A stretch of 64,000 nt of DNA from Deferrivibrio essentukiensis (GCF_020480685.1 NZ_JAJAFU010000007.1:1-64000), one strand, 5' to 3'. Shown: positions 27,351 to 36,448, counted from the first letter of the stretch. The notes: a model not told the origin generated them from the sequence alone. Translations and numbers: made by a program.

Positions 27351-27379
27351 ATTATAAATATAAAAACCCGAATTGTCAA
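27351..27379 (-). promoter_or_regulatory. Consensus sigma70 promoter of the rubredoxin gene
   Basis: On the minus strand TTGACA (27374-27379), a 17-nt spacer and TATAAT (27351-27356) give a perfect match to the sigma70 consensus. The -35 box contains the nrnA stop codon, and the spacer contains the 3' arm of the nrnA terminator. Confidence 0.88.
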
Positions 27380-27402
27380 ATAGATTTTTCTTCCGGGTTT
27401 TT
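27362..27402 (-). terminator. Terminator of the accD-nrnA operon
   Basis: AAAAACCCG and CGGGTTTTT form a 9-bp stem with a 23-base loop. The 5' arm codes for the last residues of NrnA and the stop codon lies in the loop. The loop is long for an intrinsic terminator, so efficiency is uncertain. Confidence 0.55.
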
Positions 27403-28365
27403 AATTCCAATTTTCTTTAATAATCTCTTCTTAATTGTATCACAAATTTCTGAATATGTCTTTCCATTTAATGGAATTTGTCCACCTGCGGATTTCATAT
27501 GACCGCCACCGGTACCCAAATTTTTTACGATTGAAAGGGCGATACTCCCCACTTTTTTCTTGCTGGACTTGCATCTTAGTGAGAAATAGGCCATATTTTC
27601 AACCCTACCGATTACAAAAGTCCATTTGATATCCCTTATTTTAAGTAAAACGTCAGCAGTTTCTGCAATTAGGTCAGTATTTCTTACTTCGTCCAGATTA
27701 CAAAAAACTAAATCTTCAATTACAACGGAATTTTCAATGGCCTTTTTTATGTTTTTAAAATGGTAGCGGGGAAGGTCGGGTGTTTCAATTTTTGCTAATT
27801 TGTTCAAGTTAATAAATGGTAATATATACCCCATCATTTCCAAATCAATTTTGCTATTGCTTCTGCCATAGCCAATAGTGTCTGTTTTTATTCCATAATA
27901 GAGTGCAGTAGCGGTGAATTTATCAAGCTCCATACCTAATATTTTGTAATATTCGCCAATGATTGTGCTGGTGCTTCCGTATTTAGGCCTTACATCATAT
28001 ATTTTTGCATTTTTAGTTTGTATTCTGAAATTATGGTGGTCAATTACAATATCAGGGAAAAATTTATCCGGGATATAGACATTTCCGGCAGTAGGTTGAG
28101 TATCTACTAATATGATACAGTCATATCTTGAAAATGTCAGCTTTCTTGATGCATGAAGTTCAATTTTGCACTGTTTGACCATTTCACGGTTTTCAGCTCT
28201 GCCAATAACCCCGTCATAGGCGATTGTGCATCTTTTTTTAAATGTTTTAACTAAAATATTTTTAATACCGGCGGCAGCTCCGAGGGTATCAGGGTCGGGG
28301 TTGTTGTGCGTAAGTATCAGAATCTTTCTTTTAGGTTTAACAAAATTTAATATTTCGTTTATCAT
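27376..28365 (-). CDS. nrnA: DHH-family phosphoesterase (NrnA-like)
   Basis: This 329-residue protein has the DHH-domain motifs THNNPDPDTLGAA, DTQP and IDHHNF that bind two manganese ions, and a C-terminal DHHA1 domain with GTGGGHMKSAGGQ. The family removes nucleotides from nano-RNA and dephosphorylates pAp. Length fits NrnA (about 315-330). It is the last gene of the minus-strand accD-folC-lptD block. The RBS is weak. RecJ is excluded by length. Confidence 0.85.
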   Translation of the reverse strand: MINEILNFVKPKRKILILTHNNPDPDTLGAAAGIKNILVKTFKKRCTIAYDGVIGRAENREMVKQCKIELHASRKLTFSRYDCIILVDTQPTAGNVYIPDKFFPDIVIDHHNFRIQTKNAKIYDVRPKYGSTSTIIGEYYKILGMELDKFTATALYYGIKTDTIGYGRSNSKIDLEMMGYILPFINLNKLAKIETPDLPRYHFKNIKKAIENSVVIEDLVFCNLDEVRNTDLIAETADVLLKIRDIKWTFVIGRVENMAYFSLRCKSSKKKVGSIALSIVKNLGTGGGHMKSAGGQIPLNGKTYSEICDTIKKRLLKKIGIKNPEEKSI

Positions 28366-28397
28366 TTGTCTTTATCATACCATATAAAGTATTATTT

Positions 28398-29426
28398 TTA
28401 CAAGAAAGTAATAATAATCTCATCATTTTCTGTTTCTATGGATATTTTATTGTCATAAGTTACAATTTTTTCGGACAATTTTTCCTGTGAAAATTTAGTC
28501 GTCACTTCAAATGTCGCTTGGCTCATAGAATATGACTTTAAAGTGTAATTGCTTATAAACCCTTTTTCTTTTAAGAAGTTTAGCAATTTATTTAAGTTGG
28601 AGATAGTTTTAAAATTGATAAATGTGGCATTATACGACTTTTCAGTAGCCTTATTTGCTTCCGATTTAATGATATTTGCCGTGATATACTTGAGAATATT
28701 TTCAGAGGCCTTTTTGAAAGCATCTAAAGCTGCATCTAATTCTGTTTTACCAAGAGAAGATGTTACTGTTTTGATTGTAGGTAAAGTTTCTTTTTTAGTA
28801 TAAATTTTTACCGTAGTGGTGAGCCTGCAAAAATAATCTTTATCTATCGGAGAGCATTCTGGGGAAACGTTAAAAATAAAGAAATATTTTGCTTTGCTGT
28901 TTCCAAAATTGGAAAGTTTGTCTTCGAAGTTTGAATTATCCGGTGTGAGTATTTCAAAGTCTTCTTGATATTTGATAGAAAAGTTATATTGGGGTAATAT
29001 TTGGTTAATTTGCTCTTTTATTTTTGTTTTTAAGTTGGAGTCTAAATCTTCATTTTCAAAAATGTAGATAACGGAATGCGTGATATTGTTAATAAGGTAG
29101 TTAGCGTCAGTAATTGCAACCTCATCAATAGTTGCATTTATTTCATAGTATACAGTAAAATTATCTACTTTTCTGCTAAGGACAGTGTATTTTTTTATAA
29201 ACTTAAAAAATTCTTCATTGATATCAGGTATATCCTCTTCGGAGTGATTTAAAACAAAGTAGTTGTATAAGGCATCAATTAATGCGGAGTTTTTGGCGGA
29301 TATTTCAGCAGTTTTAAGGTCATCATTTACGATTACTGCTCTGCCGACCCCCTTCATATCATATGCGAATATAGTTGTTGAATAAAATATAATAAAAGCT
29401 ATTAAAAAAAATATTTTATATCTCAT
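28398..29426 (-). CDS. Secreted protein of unknown function
   Basis: About 342 residues with a signal peptide ending near FAYDMKG (residue 23). The next part, GVGRAVIVNDDLKTAEISAKNSALIDAL, resembles the N-terminal repeat of FlgT-like and LPP20-like envelope proteins, in which a surface-exposed domain begins in the same way. The rest has mixed alpha/beta character with two CSP-like cysteines near residue 185 and no clear enzyme motif. The ATG at 29426 is chosen over TTG 29432 because of AAGG spacing. It overlaps the epimerase gene by 11 bases. Gene order with lptD suggests an envelope role. Confidence 0.6.
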   Translation of the reverse strand: MRYKIFFLIAFIIFYSTTIFAYDMKGVGRAVIVNDDLKTAEISAKNSALIDALYNYFVLNHSEEDIPDINEEFFKFIKKYTVLSRKVDNFTVYYEINATIDEVAITDANYLINNITHSVIYIFENEDLDSNLKTKIKEQINQILPQYNFSIKYQEDFEILTPDNSNFEDKLSNFGNSKAKYFFIFNVSPECSPIDKDYFCRLTTTVKIYTKKETLPTIKTVTSSLGKTELDAALDAFKKASENILKYITANIIKSEANKATEKSYNATFINFKTISNLNKLLNFLKEKGFISNYTLKSYSMSQATFEVTTKFSQEKLSEKIVTYDNKISIETENDEIIITFL

Positions 29427-30387
29427 CGGCAACCTTTTTTAAAGTAATTTCTAAATCCGTAAAATGTTTCCATCCCAAATTATTATAAATTTTATCAGGC
29501 ATTACGCACAAGTTTAGCTTGTTTTTACCTTCATATATTACTTTTGAGCTATCAGTCTTTACAAATTCTGCGAATGTGTCAACTATTTTTTTGATACTAA
29601 CATTATGGCCACAAGCATTATATATCGTAAAGTTGGTTTTATCTTTAAACGTAGATTCAATTGCGATAAGTATATCTTCTATATGCCCTATGTTTATTGT
29701 TGTTTCAGGGTGAAAATCTATTACGACTTTTTTGTTGTTTTTCAAATCTGAGAAGATATTTGGCAATATCGGATAAATACCGTTATGTCCGCCTACTAAA
29801 AAAGGGGTGCGTATTATTGTTATCGGGATGCCAAATCTTTCATTCAGTGTTTTTAAGATTGCTTCAACGGAGAGTTTTATACTGCCGCTTATTGTATCCG
29901 GGTTTGGGTGACTGTTTTCGTCATAACATTTTTCCTCTTCAGTAAATCTAAATACGTCTAAAGCGCTAATATATATAAGTCTCTTACCGGTGTAGTTACC
30001 ATCCCAATGTTTTAAGGCTTCAATTGCAATGTTTAAAACACCTGAAATATTATCCCTAATGTATGAGATTCCAAGATTTTTTTTGTCTGCAATAAAGCTG
30101 TTAAAAGCAAAATTGAAAATATAATCTACCCCTTTGTTTGTGTAATATGTGGAAAGGGAGCTTTTTCTCTCAGTAAGAATATTTGAAATTAATTCCGTGT
30201 TGGTAATATCACCTTTGATATAATCGAACTTATCGTAACTGTTAAACAACTCTTTATTATTAATGTATTTTTTATCAGCTTCGTTATCTATACCAAATAC
30301 ATTATACATTGGAAAATTATCAAGTAAAAGTTTCGCAAATTTAGAGCCCAAATGCCCTAATACACCTGTTATTAGTATATTTTTCAC
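29416..30387 (-). CDS. NAD-dependent epimerase/dehydratase
   Basis: This 323-residue short-chain dehydrogenase of the extended type has the Rossmann motif TGVLGHLGS at residue 7 and an SALDVF stretch near 140 in place of the usual serine region. The expected YxxxK is not clear: no YGxSK follows, and SGSIKLSVE lies where it should be, so tyrosine seems replaced by serine. It starts with GTG behind GGAG and overlaps lptD by four bases. Substrate is probably a nucleotide sugar; activity is uncertain because of the missing tyrosine. Confidence 0.7.
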   Translation of the reverse strand: MKNILITGVLGHLGSKFAKLLLDNFPMYNVFGIDNEADKKYINNKELFNSYDKFDYIKGDITNTELISNILTERKSSLSTYYTNKGVDYIFNFAFNSFIADKKNLGISYIRDNISGVLNIAIEALKHWDGNYTGKRLIYISALDVFRFTEEEKCYDENSHPNPDTISGSIKLSVEAILKTLNERFGIPITIIRTPFLVGGHNGIYPILPNIFSDLKNNKKVVIDFHPETTINIGHIEDILIAIESTFKDKTNFTIYNACGHNVSIKKIVDTFAEFVKTDSSKVIYEGKNKLNLCVMPDKIYNNLGWKHFTDLEITLKKVADEI

Positions 30388-32510
30388 TTCTTCTCCAAAA
30401 TCTTTCTTTCCGCCCCTCCGAGCCCTTTAAATTCAAATATTAGATATACTGTCCTTTCTGTTTTTGTATTTATTGAGCTTTCTTCAATTATATCATAATA
30501 ATTTTCTTTCAACAAAAGTCCAAAGCTCCAACAATCAGATTTATAAACACCTTTTAGCCCAAGCTCCTGCCTTTTTAGGTTTGAAAGTTTGATATTTTCT
30601 TCATCCGAAGCAAATTTTTCATAAACATTTAAATCGAATTTATTGGCACTATAAGTTACGTTATATTTGAGTGTGGTATTGTAGTCAGTAATGGTATCAT
30701 CGAAAACATATTCCGTATAAAAGTAAAATTTACTTAATTTTAGTCTGTAACTATTTTTAAAATATGTGGATTGTTTTTCATAATAATCATAGCTATTCTC
30801 AAAATTGATACTGAACAAATCTTTATAATTGAAACTTGACTTTACATACAACGGTTCAAATTTTTCATCAGACTTTGATAGATTGTATTTTTGATTGATT
30901 TCAAGCTTCATGTCCCAAATATTGCCTTTAAAATAGTTGGTCATGGTGTATCCGTAATAATTTTCAGCACTAATCACATCATTTTCAATCAAGTTTGGCA
31001 AGCCTGACTGCTCTAAATATGGGGTTACCTTGTACTCAAAAGTATTAAAAATAGAATGTTTGAAACTTTGATAATTCTTATAAAGTTCGTTAAAAGACAG
31101 CTTAGCCCCGTATGAATAGATTGTCCTATTGATACTGTCACCGTTATATTTTACTTTCAAAAAGCTTTTTTCAAAGTCATTATCCTGCAATGTATTTATA
31201 TTATTCAGGTTGCTCCAATAAGTGGCAGTTTGTGTGAAATGAGGGGTAAGGGTGGCGATTTTTATGTCAAATGGTTTATACAGTTTTATTTTTGCAAAGT
31301 ATCTGTCATATTCGATTTTGCTGGAATTCTCGCTTCCGTCAACATTGTAAATATAGTTTGTATAGAGAATTTTATTAAAATCTGCAAAATAGTCTGCTTT
31401 GATTTCAGATAATCTCAGCCCATATTTTTCAACAATAATATTCGGCTTTCGGATTATATGATTTTTAGTAAACCCATCATCGTTTTTATAATAGTGCATG
31501 TTATCAAGGTATCTTAAAGATATGTTAGAATATTTAAGATTGTAGTTTAGTCTTATCTCATTTACCGAGTAGTTTTCATCATTTTCCAATTCGAATTTGT
31601 CGCTCTTTATAGCAAACTCGTCAAAATCTTCTTTATATTTAAAATCGCTTACATAATCTGTGTTGAATTTCAATTCCAAATTTTTTGCCAAATAAATATT
31701 TGATTTGTTAACAAATCTCCACCTTGTGGTTTTGTTTGATTTTGAGTTTTGATCATCCAGAAATTCGCCATACATGTAAATTGATTCGCTGGAAGATTTT
31801 TCATATCTGAACTCAGTGTTAAGCATTGGACCTTTTAAGCTAAAGAGGTTTACTCCGAAGGTAAAGTCTTTATTAAGACCCAAATCCAGAAAATATTTTG
31901 GTGTTACAAAAAAACCGGCATCTGTTTTAAATCCGATATCAGGAATTAAAAAGCCGCTTTCCCGTTTTTTCTTTATTGGCCAAACAAAATAAGGGGTGTA
32001 AAGTACCGGTATATCATTTATATTGAATGTAGTATGTTTTGATTTAAAATATTCGCCGTAATCAATTTCAGCTGTTCTTGAGTAAAAATACCAGTCAGGA
32101 TTTTCTTGATTGCAAGAGGTTATTACTGCATTTTGAAGTAGAAAACTATTTTCCCCTGTTTTCTCAATTTTTTTCGCATTGAAGTAGGTATGCGGAGCGT
32201 AAAACCCCTTACCGTTGTTTATTAAACCTTTTTTAGTGGTTAGATTAATTTTTAGGTAACTTGCTGTCAAATAGTTGTAATCATCTTGAAATACTACATT
32301 TCCGCTTGCTTCTGCAACATTTGTATCCTTGTGGTAGGTGAGATTATCGGATGTAAGTATAATATTTTTATATGTGACCAGCACGCTTCCTACTGCAAAT
32401 ACAGTATTGTTATCAATGGATGTTACTTTATCTGCTTCTAAGTTTACTTTATCCTCTGCAAAGGAGATTGAAACAGCTAGTAAAACAATTATTAATATAT
32501 ATTTAGACAA
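30384..32510 (-). CDS. lptD: LPS-assembly protein LptD
   Basis: This 708-residue outer-membrane protein has a signal peptide (cleavage near SFAEDK), an OstA/LptA-like N-terminal jellyroll (residues 20-170, with repeated GxVxxx and LTAS patterns) and a long C-terminal beta-barrel rich in alternating aromatic residues. The segment TSCNQENPDWYF and the RESGFLIPDIG junction are typical of LptD. It starts with TTG behind AAGGG and overlaps folC by eight bases. It inserts lipopolysaccharide in the outer leaflet and shows that the organism is diderm. Confidence 0.9.
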   Translation of the reverse strand: MSKYILIIVLLAVSISFAEDKVNLEADKVTSIDNNTVFAVGSVLVTYKNIILTSDNLTYHKDTNVAEASGNVVFQDDYNYLTASYLKINLTTKKGLINNGKGFYAPHTYFNAKKIEKTGENSFLLQNAVITSCNQENPDWYFYSRTAEIDYGEYFKSKHTTFNINDIPVLYTPYFVWPIKKKRESGFLIPDIGFKTDAGFFVTPKYFLDLGLNKDFTFGVNLFSLKGPMLNTEFRYEKSSSESIYMYGEFLDDQNSKSNKTTRWRFVNKSNIYLAKNLELKFNTDYVSDFKYKEDFDEFAIKSDKFELENDENYSVNEIRLNYNLKYSNISLRYLDNMHYYKNDDGFTKNHIIRKPNIIVEKYGLRLSEIKADYFADFNKILYTNYIYNVDGSENSSKIEYDRYFAKIKLYKPFDIKIATLTPHFTQTATYWSNLNNINTLQDNDFEKSFLKVKYNGDSINRTIYSYGAKLSFNELYKNYQSFKHSIFNTFEYKVTPYLEQSGLPNLIENDVISAENYYGYTMTNYFKGNIWDMKLEINQKYNLSKSDEKFEPLYVKSSFNYKDLFSINFENSYDYYEKQSTYFKNSYRLKLSKFYFYTEYVFDDTITDYNTTLKYNVTYSANKFDLNVYEKFASDEENIKLSNLKRQELGLKGVYKSDCWSFGLLLKENYYDIIEESSINTKTERTVYLIFEFKGLGGAERKILEKK

Positions 32511-33639
32511 ATTTATCCCTTATTACCTTTTTTAAATGCCCACAAAGGTAAAGTGAGCCGCAAATCAGTATATCACTTTTTCCGTTTAACTCAAGTGCTT
32601 TATAAACTGCCAGGGTTGGGTCACTTATTTTGTAGATACCAGGTATATTTATCTCTTTTACCTTTATGCTTCTTTCATTATTCGGAATTTCGGTAATGAT
32701 TACTTTTTTGATTTTTTTTCTTATTATTTCAATTGTCTTAATTATATCTCTATCAAGTGTGCCTGATATTATTGCTGTATCAATATTATCGATGTTATTA
32801 ATGAGATTTATTATCCCGCTTGGATTATGTGCTCCGTCAAAGAGGAAGTTTTTTATTTTTTCTAACCTGCAGGGTGGAAGTTTTAGTAAATCTGCAGGAG
32901 GTATATCTATTTGAAATTCATTTTTTAGTATTAACCTTGCAAGCTCGTAATTGTGATTAAAAGGTGGAGGGAAGCTTTTTAAATATTTATTACACTGGGA
33001 AAAGAATATGCTTTTGCCTATTAATTTATTCTTTATATAATTTACTATAAAATTTTCATTCTTCCCAATGTAAACTTTTTGGTTACTTTTAATAATGTTT
33101 AATTTTTCATCAATAATTTGATATATCGATTTGCCTAAAAAATTTATGTGATCTTGTGATATTGTTGTTATAACGGGAATTTTATCAACCAAAACGTTAG
33201 TTGCGTCATAAGTACCACCCAGGCCGGTTTCGATGATACTTATGTCGGGACTTAAATCTTGAAATATATAAAATGCTATAAGTGTAATAGCTTCAAAATA
33301 TGAAAGCTTAAACTTTTCAATGGCCTGTTTCGTCGCATCAAAAGCGTCATTAAATGTATTAATTTCTACTTGAGAATTATTTATAACAATTCTTTCGGTA
33401 ATACTTTCCAAATGAGGAGAGGTATAAAGAACACAGTTAAAATTAGCTTTTATGAAAGATTGATGCAGGAAATATGCTGTAGAGCCTTTTCCGTTTGTCC
33501 CTGCAATGTGTATGATTTTACCGAGTCTTTTTTCGTCAAAGTCTATAAAATCAAGTGCAGAGGAGATTCTATCAAGGGTAAGCTCAATACTTTTGAACTC
33601 ACCCTTTTTTGCAAAATAGCTTTCAAATTTGTTTTGCAT
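32503..33639 (-). CDS. folC: Folylpolyglutamate/dihydrofolate synthase
   Basis: This 378-residue Mur-ligase-family enzyme adds glutamate to dihydropteroate or folates. The ATP loop GTNGKGSTA lies at residue 47, ETGLGGTYDATNV near 138 and the FDGAHNPSG motif near 268. It is shorter than the usual 420 residues, with a compact C-terminal domain. It starts directly after the accD stop (TAAATG), a gene order common in bacteria. Confidence 0.9.
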   Translation of the reverse strand: MQNKFESYFAKKGEFKSIELTLDRISSALDFIDFDEKRLGKIIHIAGTNGKGSTAYFLHQSFIKANFNCVLYTSPHLESITERIVINNSQVEINTFNDAFDATKQAIEKFKLSYFEAITLIAFYIFQDLSPDISIIETGLGGTYDATNVLVDKIPVITTISQDHINFLGKSIYQIIDEKLNIIKSNQKVYIGKNENFIVNYIKNKLIGKSIFFSQCNKYLKSFPPPFNHNYELARLILKNEFQIDIPPADLLKLPPCRLEKIKNFLFDGAHNPSGIINLINNIDNIDTAIISGTLDRDIIKTIEIIRKKIKKVIITEIPNNERSIKVKEINIPGIYKISDPTLAVYKALELNGKSDILICGSLYLCGHLKKVIRDKFV

Positions 33640-34488
33640 TTAGCCAAAAAAATCTAAAAGATTACTTATGAAAGGCTTCCACTCTCTTCTATGAAGTACG
33701 GTATCTACCATCCCATGTTCCAGCAAAAATTCAGCTCTTTGGAAACCTTCGGGAAGTTTCTGTCTGATAGTTTGTTCAATAACTCTTGGACCGGCAAAAC
33801 CTATAAGTGCACCTGGTTCGGCGATGATTACATCCCCTAACATTGCAAAGCTCGCTGTAACACCGCCTGTTGTAGGGTCAGTCAGAATTGATATGTGGGC
33901 AAGATTTGCAATCGCCAATTTCTTCAAAGCAGCAGAAGTCTTGGCCATTTGCATCAAGGAAAGAATACTCTCCTGCATTCTTGCGCCACCTGAACAACTT
34001 ATGGTTACTACATGATTTTTGTTGACAATAGCTGACTCTACGAGTCTGGTAATTTTTTCTCCTACTACACTACCCATGCTACCGCCTAAAAAGGAGAATT
34101 CAAATGCTCCAATATGAATATTTTTTCCGTTTACTGCACCTATGCCTGATATAAAAGCATCTTTGTATCCTGTTTTCTTCATCGTATCTTTTATTCTGTC
34201 TGAATATTTCTTTGTATCTTTGAACTTTAGTGGGTCAAGGGATGTTATATCTTTATCAAGTTCGATAAAACTCCCTTTATCAATTATAAAATTTATCTTT
34301 TCCATTCCACTTGCTTTAAAGTGAAAACCGCAATTAGGACAAGTTTGAAAGTTTTTTTCAATGTCTGCTTTATAACTTATTTCACCACAAGAACTGCATT
34401 TTGCCCAAAGATTATCTTTAGTTTCAGTTTTTCTTTTTATCACTGAAACCTTCTTCACCTGCTCTTTTATAAAATCTCTAAGTCCCAT
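33640..34488 (-). CDS. accD: Acetyl-CoA carboxylase carboxyltransferase subunit beta
   Basis: This 282-residue subunit transfers carboxyl from biotin to acetyl-CoA to start fatty-acid synthesis. A four-cysteine zinc finger CSSC and CPNC lies at residues 31-55, and the crotonase-like core has ISCSGGARMQE and DPTTGGVTASFA. GGAGGAG precedes the ATG. AccA is not in the window. It heads a minus-strand operon with folC, lptD and nrnA. Confidence 0.95.
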   Translation of the reverse strand: MGLRDFIKEQVKKVSVIKRKTETKDNLWAKCSSCGEISYKADIEKNFQTCPNCGFHFKASGMEKINFIIDKGSFIELDKDITSLDPLKFKDTKKYSDRIKDTMKKTGYKDAFISGIGAVNGKNIHIGAFEFSFLGGSMGSVVGEKITRLVESAIVNKNHVVTISCSGGARMQESILSLMQMAKTSAALKKLAIANLAHISILTDPTTGGVTASFAMLGDVIIAEPGALIGFAGPRVIEQTIRQKLPEGFQRAEFLLEHGMVDTVLHRREWKPFISNLLDFFG

Positions 34489-34583
34489 ATCTCACATCTC
34501 CTCCGGACGCTTTTGTAAAAAAACATTATGAACTGATTTTTTTTTACTTGCAAGAAAAAGCTTTGAGAAGCTATTCATGTTTT

Positions 34584-34592
34584 ATTATACCA
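34584..34592 (-). promoter_or_regulatory. Possible extended -10 promoter of accD
   Basis: On the minus strand TGG followed by TATAAT forms an extended -10 element about 95 bases upstream of accD. The matching -35 position is poor. Confidence 0.4.
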
Positions 34593-34653
34593 TATAAAAA
34601 ATAGGATAAAAGAAGGTTTGTCAATTAAAGTATACTTTTTTGGTATATTTTAG

Positions 34654-34681
34654 TTGATTTTTAAAAAATTATTGCTATTAT
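34654..34681 (+). promoter_or_regulatory. Promoter of the DUF134 gene, predicting a leaderless mRNA
   Basis: TTGATT (34654-34659), a 16-nt spacer and TATTAT (34676-34681) precede the ATG at 34688 by only six bases, so the expected transcription start falls on or beside the start codon. A perfect 12-bp palindrome, AAAGTATACTTT at 34627-34638, lies just upstream. Confidence 0.6.
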
Positions 34682-34687
34682 GGTGTT

Positions 34688-34966
34688 ATGGGAAGGCCGA
34701 AAAAGCACAGACACATAAATTGCAGCATTGAAGGACATTATTTCAAGCCCCAAGGGATACCTCTTAGTGAGCTTAAAGAGGTAGAGCTTGCTGCTGATGA
34801 GATTGAAGCCATCAGGTTGAAGTATGTAGAGGGCTTAGAGCAGATAGCAGGTGCCGAAAGAATGGGTATTTCTCAAAGTACTTTCCAGCGTATATTAAAC
34901 TCAGCCCTTACAAAAGTGTCTACTGCCTTAGTTGAAGGCTCCGCTATTAAATTGAATACAAAATAA
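34688..34966 (+). CDS. DUF134 family predicted DNA-binding protein
   Basis: This 92-residue protein has the DUF134 layout: basic start MGRPKKHRHI, then LAADEIEAIRLKYVEGL and a helix-turn-helix GAERMGISQSTFQRILNSA. Family members are often linked to iron-molybdenum-cofactor-type proteins, but none is adjacent here. No Shine-Dalgarno sequence is visible, and the promoter position suggests leaderless translation. It is probably a transcription regulator; its target may be the palindrome in its own promoter region. Confidence 0.8.
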   Translation: MGRPKKHRHINCSIEGHYFKPQGIPLSELKEVELAADEIEAIRLKYVEGLEQIAGAERMGISQSTFQRILNSALTKVSTALVEGSAIKLNTK

Positions 34967-34982
34967 TCATAATATTTTTCTT

Positions 34983-35315
34983 ATGAAAGTATTTAGTCTT
35001 TTTGAATATATTATTGTTGAAAAAGATGAGTCTTTTACTTGGCTTTTGCCTGCTGAAAATTTATGGTTTCAAGGGGAAGCTTTTTTACTTGAAAAAGCAG
35101 ACTGCTTGTTACTATCCCCTTATGAAGATATAGTCGCTTTGGAGGATAGCTACAGCCCAAAGCAAAAGTGGGACAAAACAAAATATTATTGTTTTTTGTC
35201 AGATTCTGGAAGTTTGAGTTATTATTATACTTCTAATAATATTAAATTGCAGCCTGATGAAGAAAAACTGGTCAGTAACCTTATAGGTTGTACTTCCCAC
35301 TATCAAAAAAAATAA
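34983..35315 (+). CDS. Hypothetical protein
   Basis: This 110-residue protein is not recognised. It is mixed, mildly acidic, aromatic-rich (several Tyr, Trp, Phe) and has no signal peptide or membrane segment. Three cysteines are spread through it without a motif. It starts 16 bases after the DUF134 stop without a clear RBS, so translation from the same transcript is plausible but unproven. The open frame, close spacing and lack of a competing frame support it as a gene. Confidence 0.55.
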   Translation: MKVFSLFEYIIVEKDESFTWLLPAENLWFQGEAFLLEKADCLLLSPYEDIVALEDSYSPKQKWDKTKYYCFLSDSGSLSYYYTSNNIKLQPDEEKLVSNLIGCTSHYQKK

Positions 35316-35369
35316 TAAGCATTTTAATAAAACTTTTTATAAATTGTAGTCACGCAAGTTGTTTAATAG

Positions 35370-35397
35370 TTGAGTTTTTTAGTAAAATGGTTATATT
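35370..35397 (+). promoter_or_regulatory. Putative promoter of hemE
   Basis: TTGAGT (35370-35375), a 16-nt spacer and TATATT (35392-35397) precede the hemE start at 35435. The leader contains GGAG at a good distance from the ATG. Confidence 0.6.
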
Positions 35398-35434
35398 CTG
35401 TAAATCAACACTATATTAAATAGGAGATATATAT

Positions 35435-36448
35435 ATGGGATTTAATACTTTGATTTTAGATGTGTTAGAAGGGAAAAAGGTTAGCAAAAAACCTGTTTGG
35501 CTTATGAGGCAAGCCGGAAGATATATGCCTGAATATATGGCTGTCAGAAAGAAAGTAAGTTTTTTGGAGTTGTGTAAAACTCCTGAGCTTGCATGTGAAG
35601 TTACGTTGCAGCCTATTGATATTTTGGGGGTTGATTCAGCGATATTGTTTTCTGATATCTTGATTCCAATAGAGCCTATGGGTGTAAATTTGGATTTTAA
35701 TCCTGCACCATACATAAGTAATCCTATTGAAAAATTAAGTGATGTAAAAAAGCTTAGAGTTATAGAGCCTGAAAATGATGTTCCATTTGTTATAGATACA
35801 GTAAAGCTTCTTGTGAAAGAGTTGAATGTGCCTTTGATCGGTTTTTCAGGGGCCCCATTTACGCTGGCATGTTATATGGTTGAGGGTGGAGGTTCTAAGA
35901 ATTTTGTAAAAATCAAGACATTAATGCATACTGAAAGGGAAGCATATAATCTTTTAATGGATAAAATTACGGAATCAACTGTTGAATATTTACAGGCACA
36001 GATTGATAACGGGTGTAAAATTGTTCAAGTTTTTGATACCTGGGCAGGAATAGTTTCACCTAAAGATTACAGTGAATTGGTATTTCCTTATGTTAAAAAG
36101 ATTGTTGATTCATTAAAGGGTGCTCATGTCATATATTTTGCAAAGGATTCTGCAACATTTTACAGTAAAATTAAAGAGCTGGGCTGTGCCGGAATTGGTG
36201 TGGACTGGAAGATTGAGCTTGATGAGGCTGCAAAACTGTTAGACAATAAGTTTGTTCTTCAGGGCAATCTTGATCCGGTATTGCTTTTTACGGATAAAGC
36301 AACTTTAAAAGAAAATATTGATTTAATATTTGATAAGACAAAAAATGTAAAAGGGCATATTTTTAACTTGGGGCATGGTATTTTACCTGAAACTCCGGTA
36401 GAAAACGTCAAATTTTTAGTGGATTATGTTCATAGCAAGGAAATTTAA
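35435..36448 (+). CDS. hemE: Uroporphyrinogen decarboxylase
   Basis: This 337-residue enzyme decarboxylates uroporphyrinogen III to coproporphyrinogen III in haem synthesis. The signature PVWLMRQAGRYMPEY lies at residue 21 and GFSGAPFTLACYMVEG near 142. The catalytic aspartate is in ILFSDIL near 71. GNLDP and GHGILPETP near the end are intact. Length fits the family (about 340). It is coupled to hemH by a one-base overlap. Confidence 0.95.
   Translation: MGFNTLILDVLEGKKVSKKPVWLMRQAGRYMPEYMAVRKKVSFLELCKTPELACEVTLQPIDILGVDSAILFSDILIPIEPMGVNLDFNPAPYISNPIEKLSDVKKLRVIEPENDVPFVIDTVKLLVKELNVPLIGFSGAPFTLACYMVEGGGSKNFVKIKTLMHTEREAYNLLMDKITESTVEYLQAQIDNGCKIVQVFDTWAGIVSPKDYSELVFPYVKKIVDSLKGAHVIYFAKDSATFYSKIKELGCAGIGVDWKIELDEAAKLLDNKFVLQGNLDPVLLFTDKATLKENIDLIFDKTKNVKGHIFNLGHGILPETPVENVKFLVDYVHSKEI

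Noticed and set aside
27032-27357. Plus-strand open frames opposite the rubredoxin and fprA starts
   Set aside because: The minus strand encodes a complete rubredoxin with RBS and consensus promoter; the plus frames have no such support.
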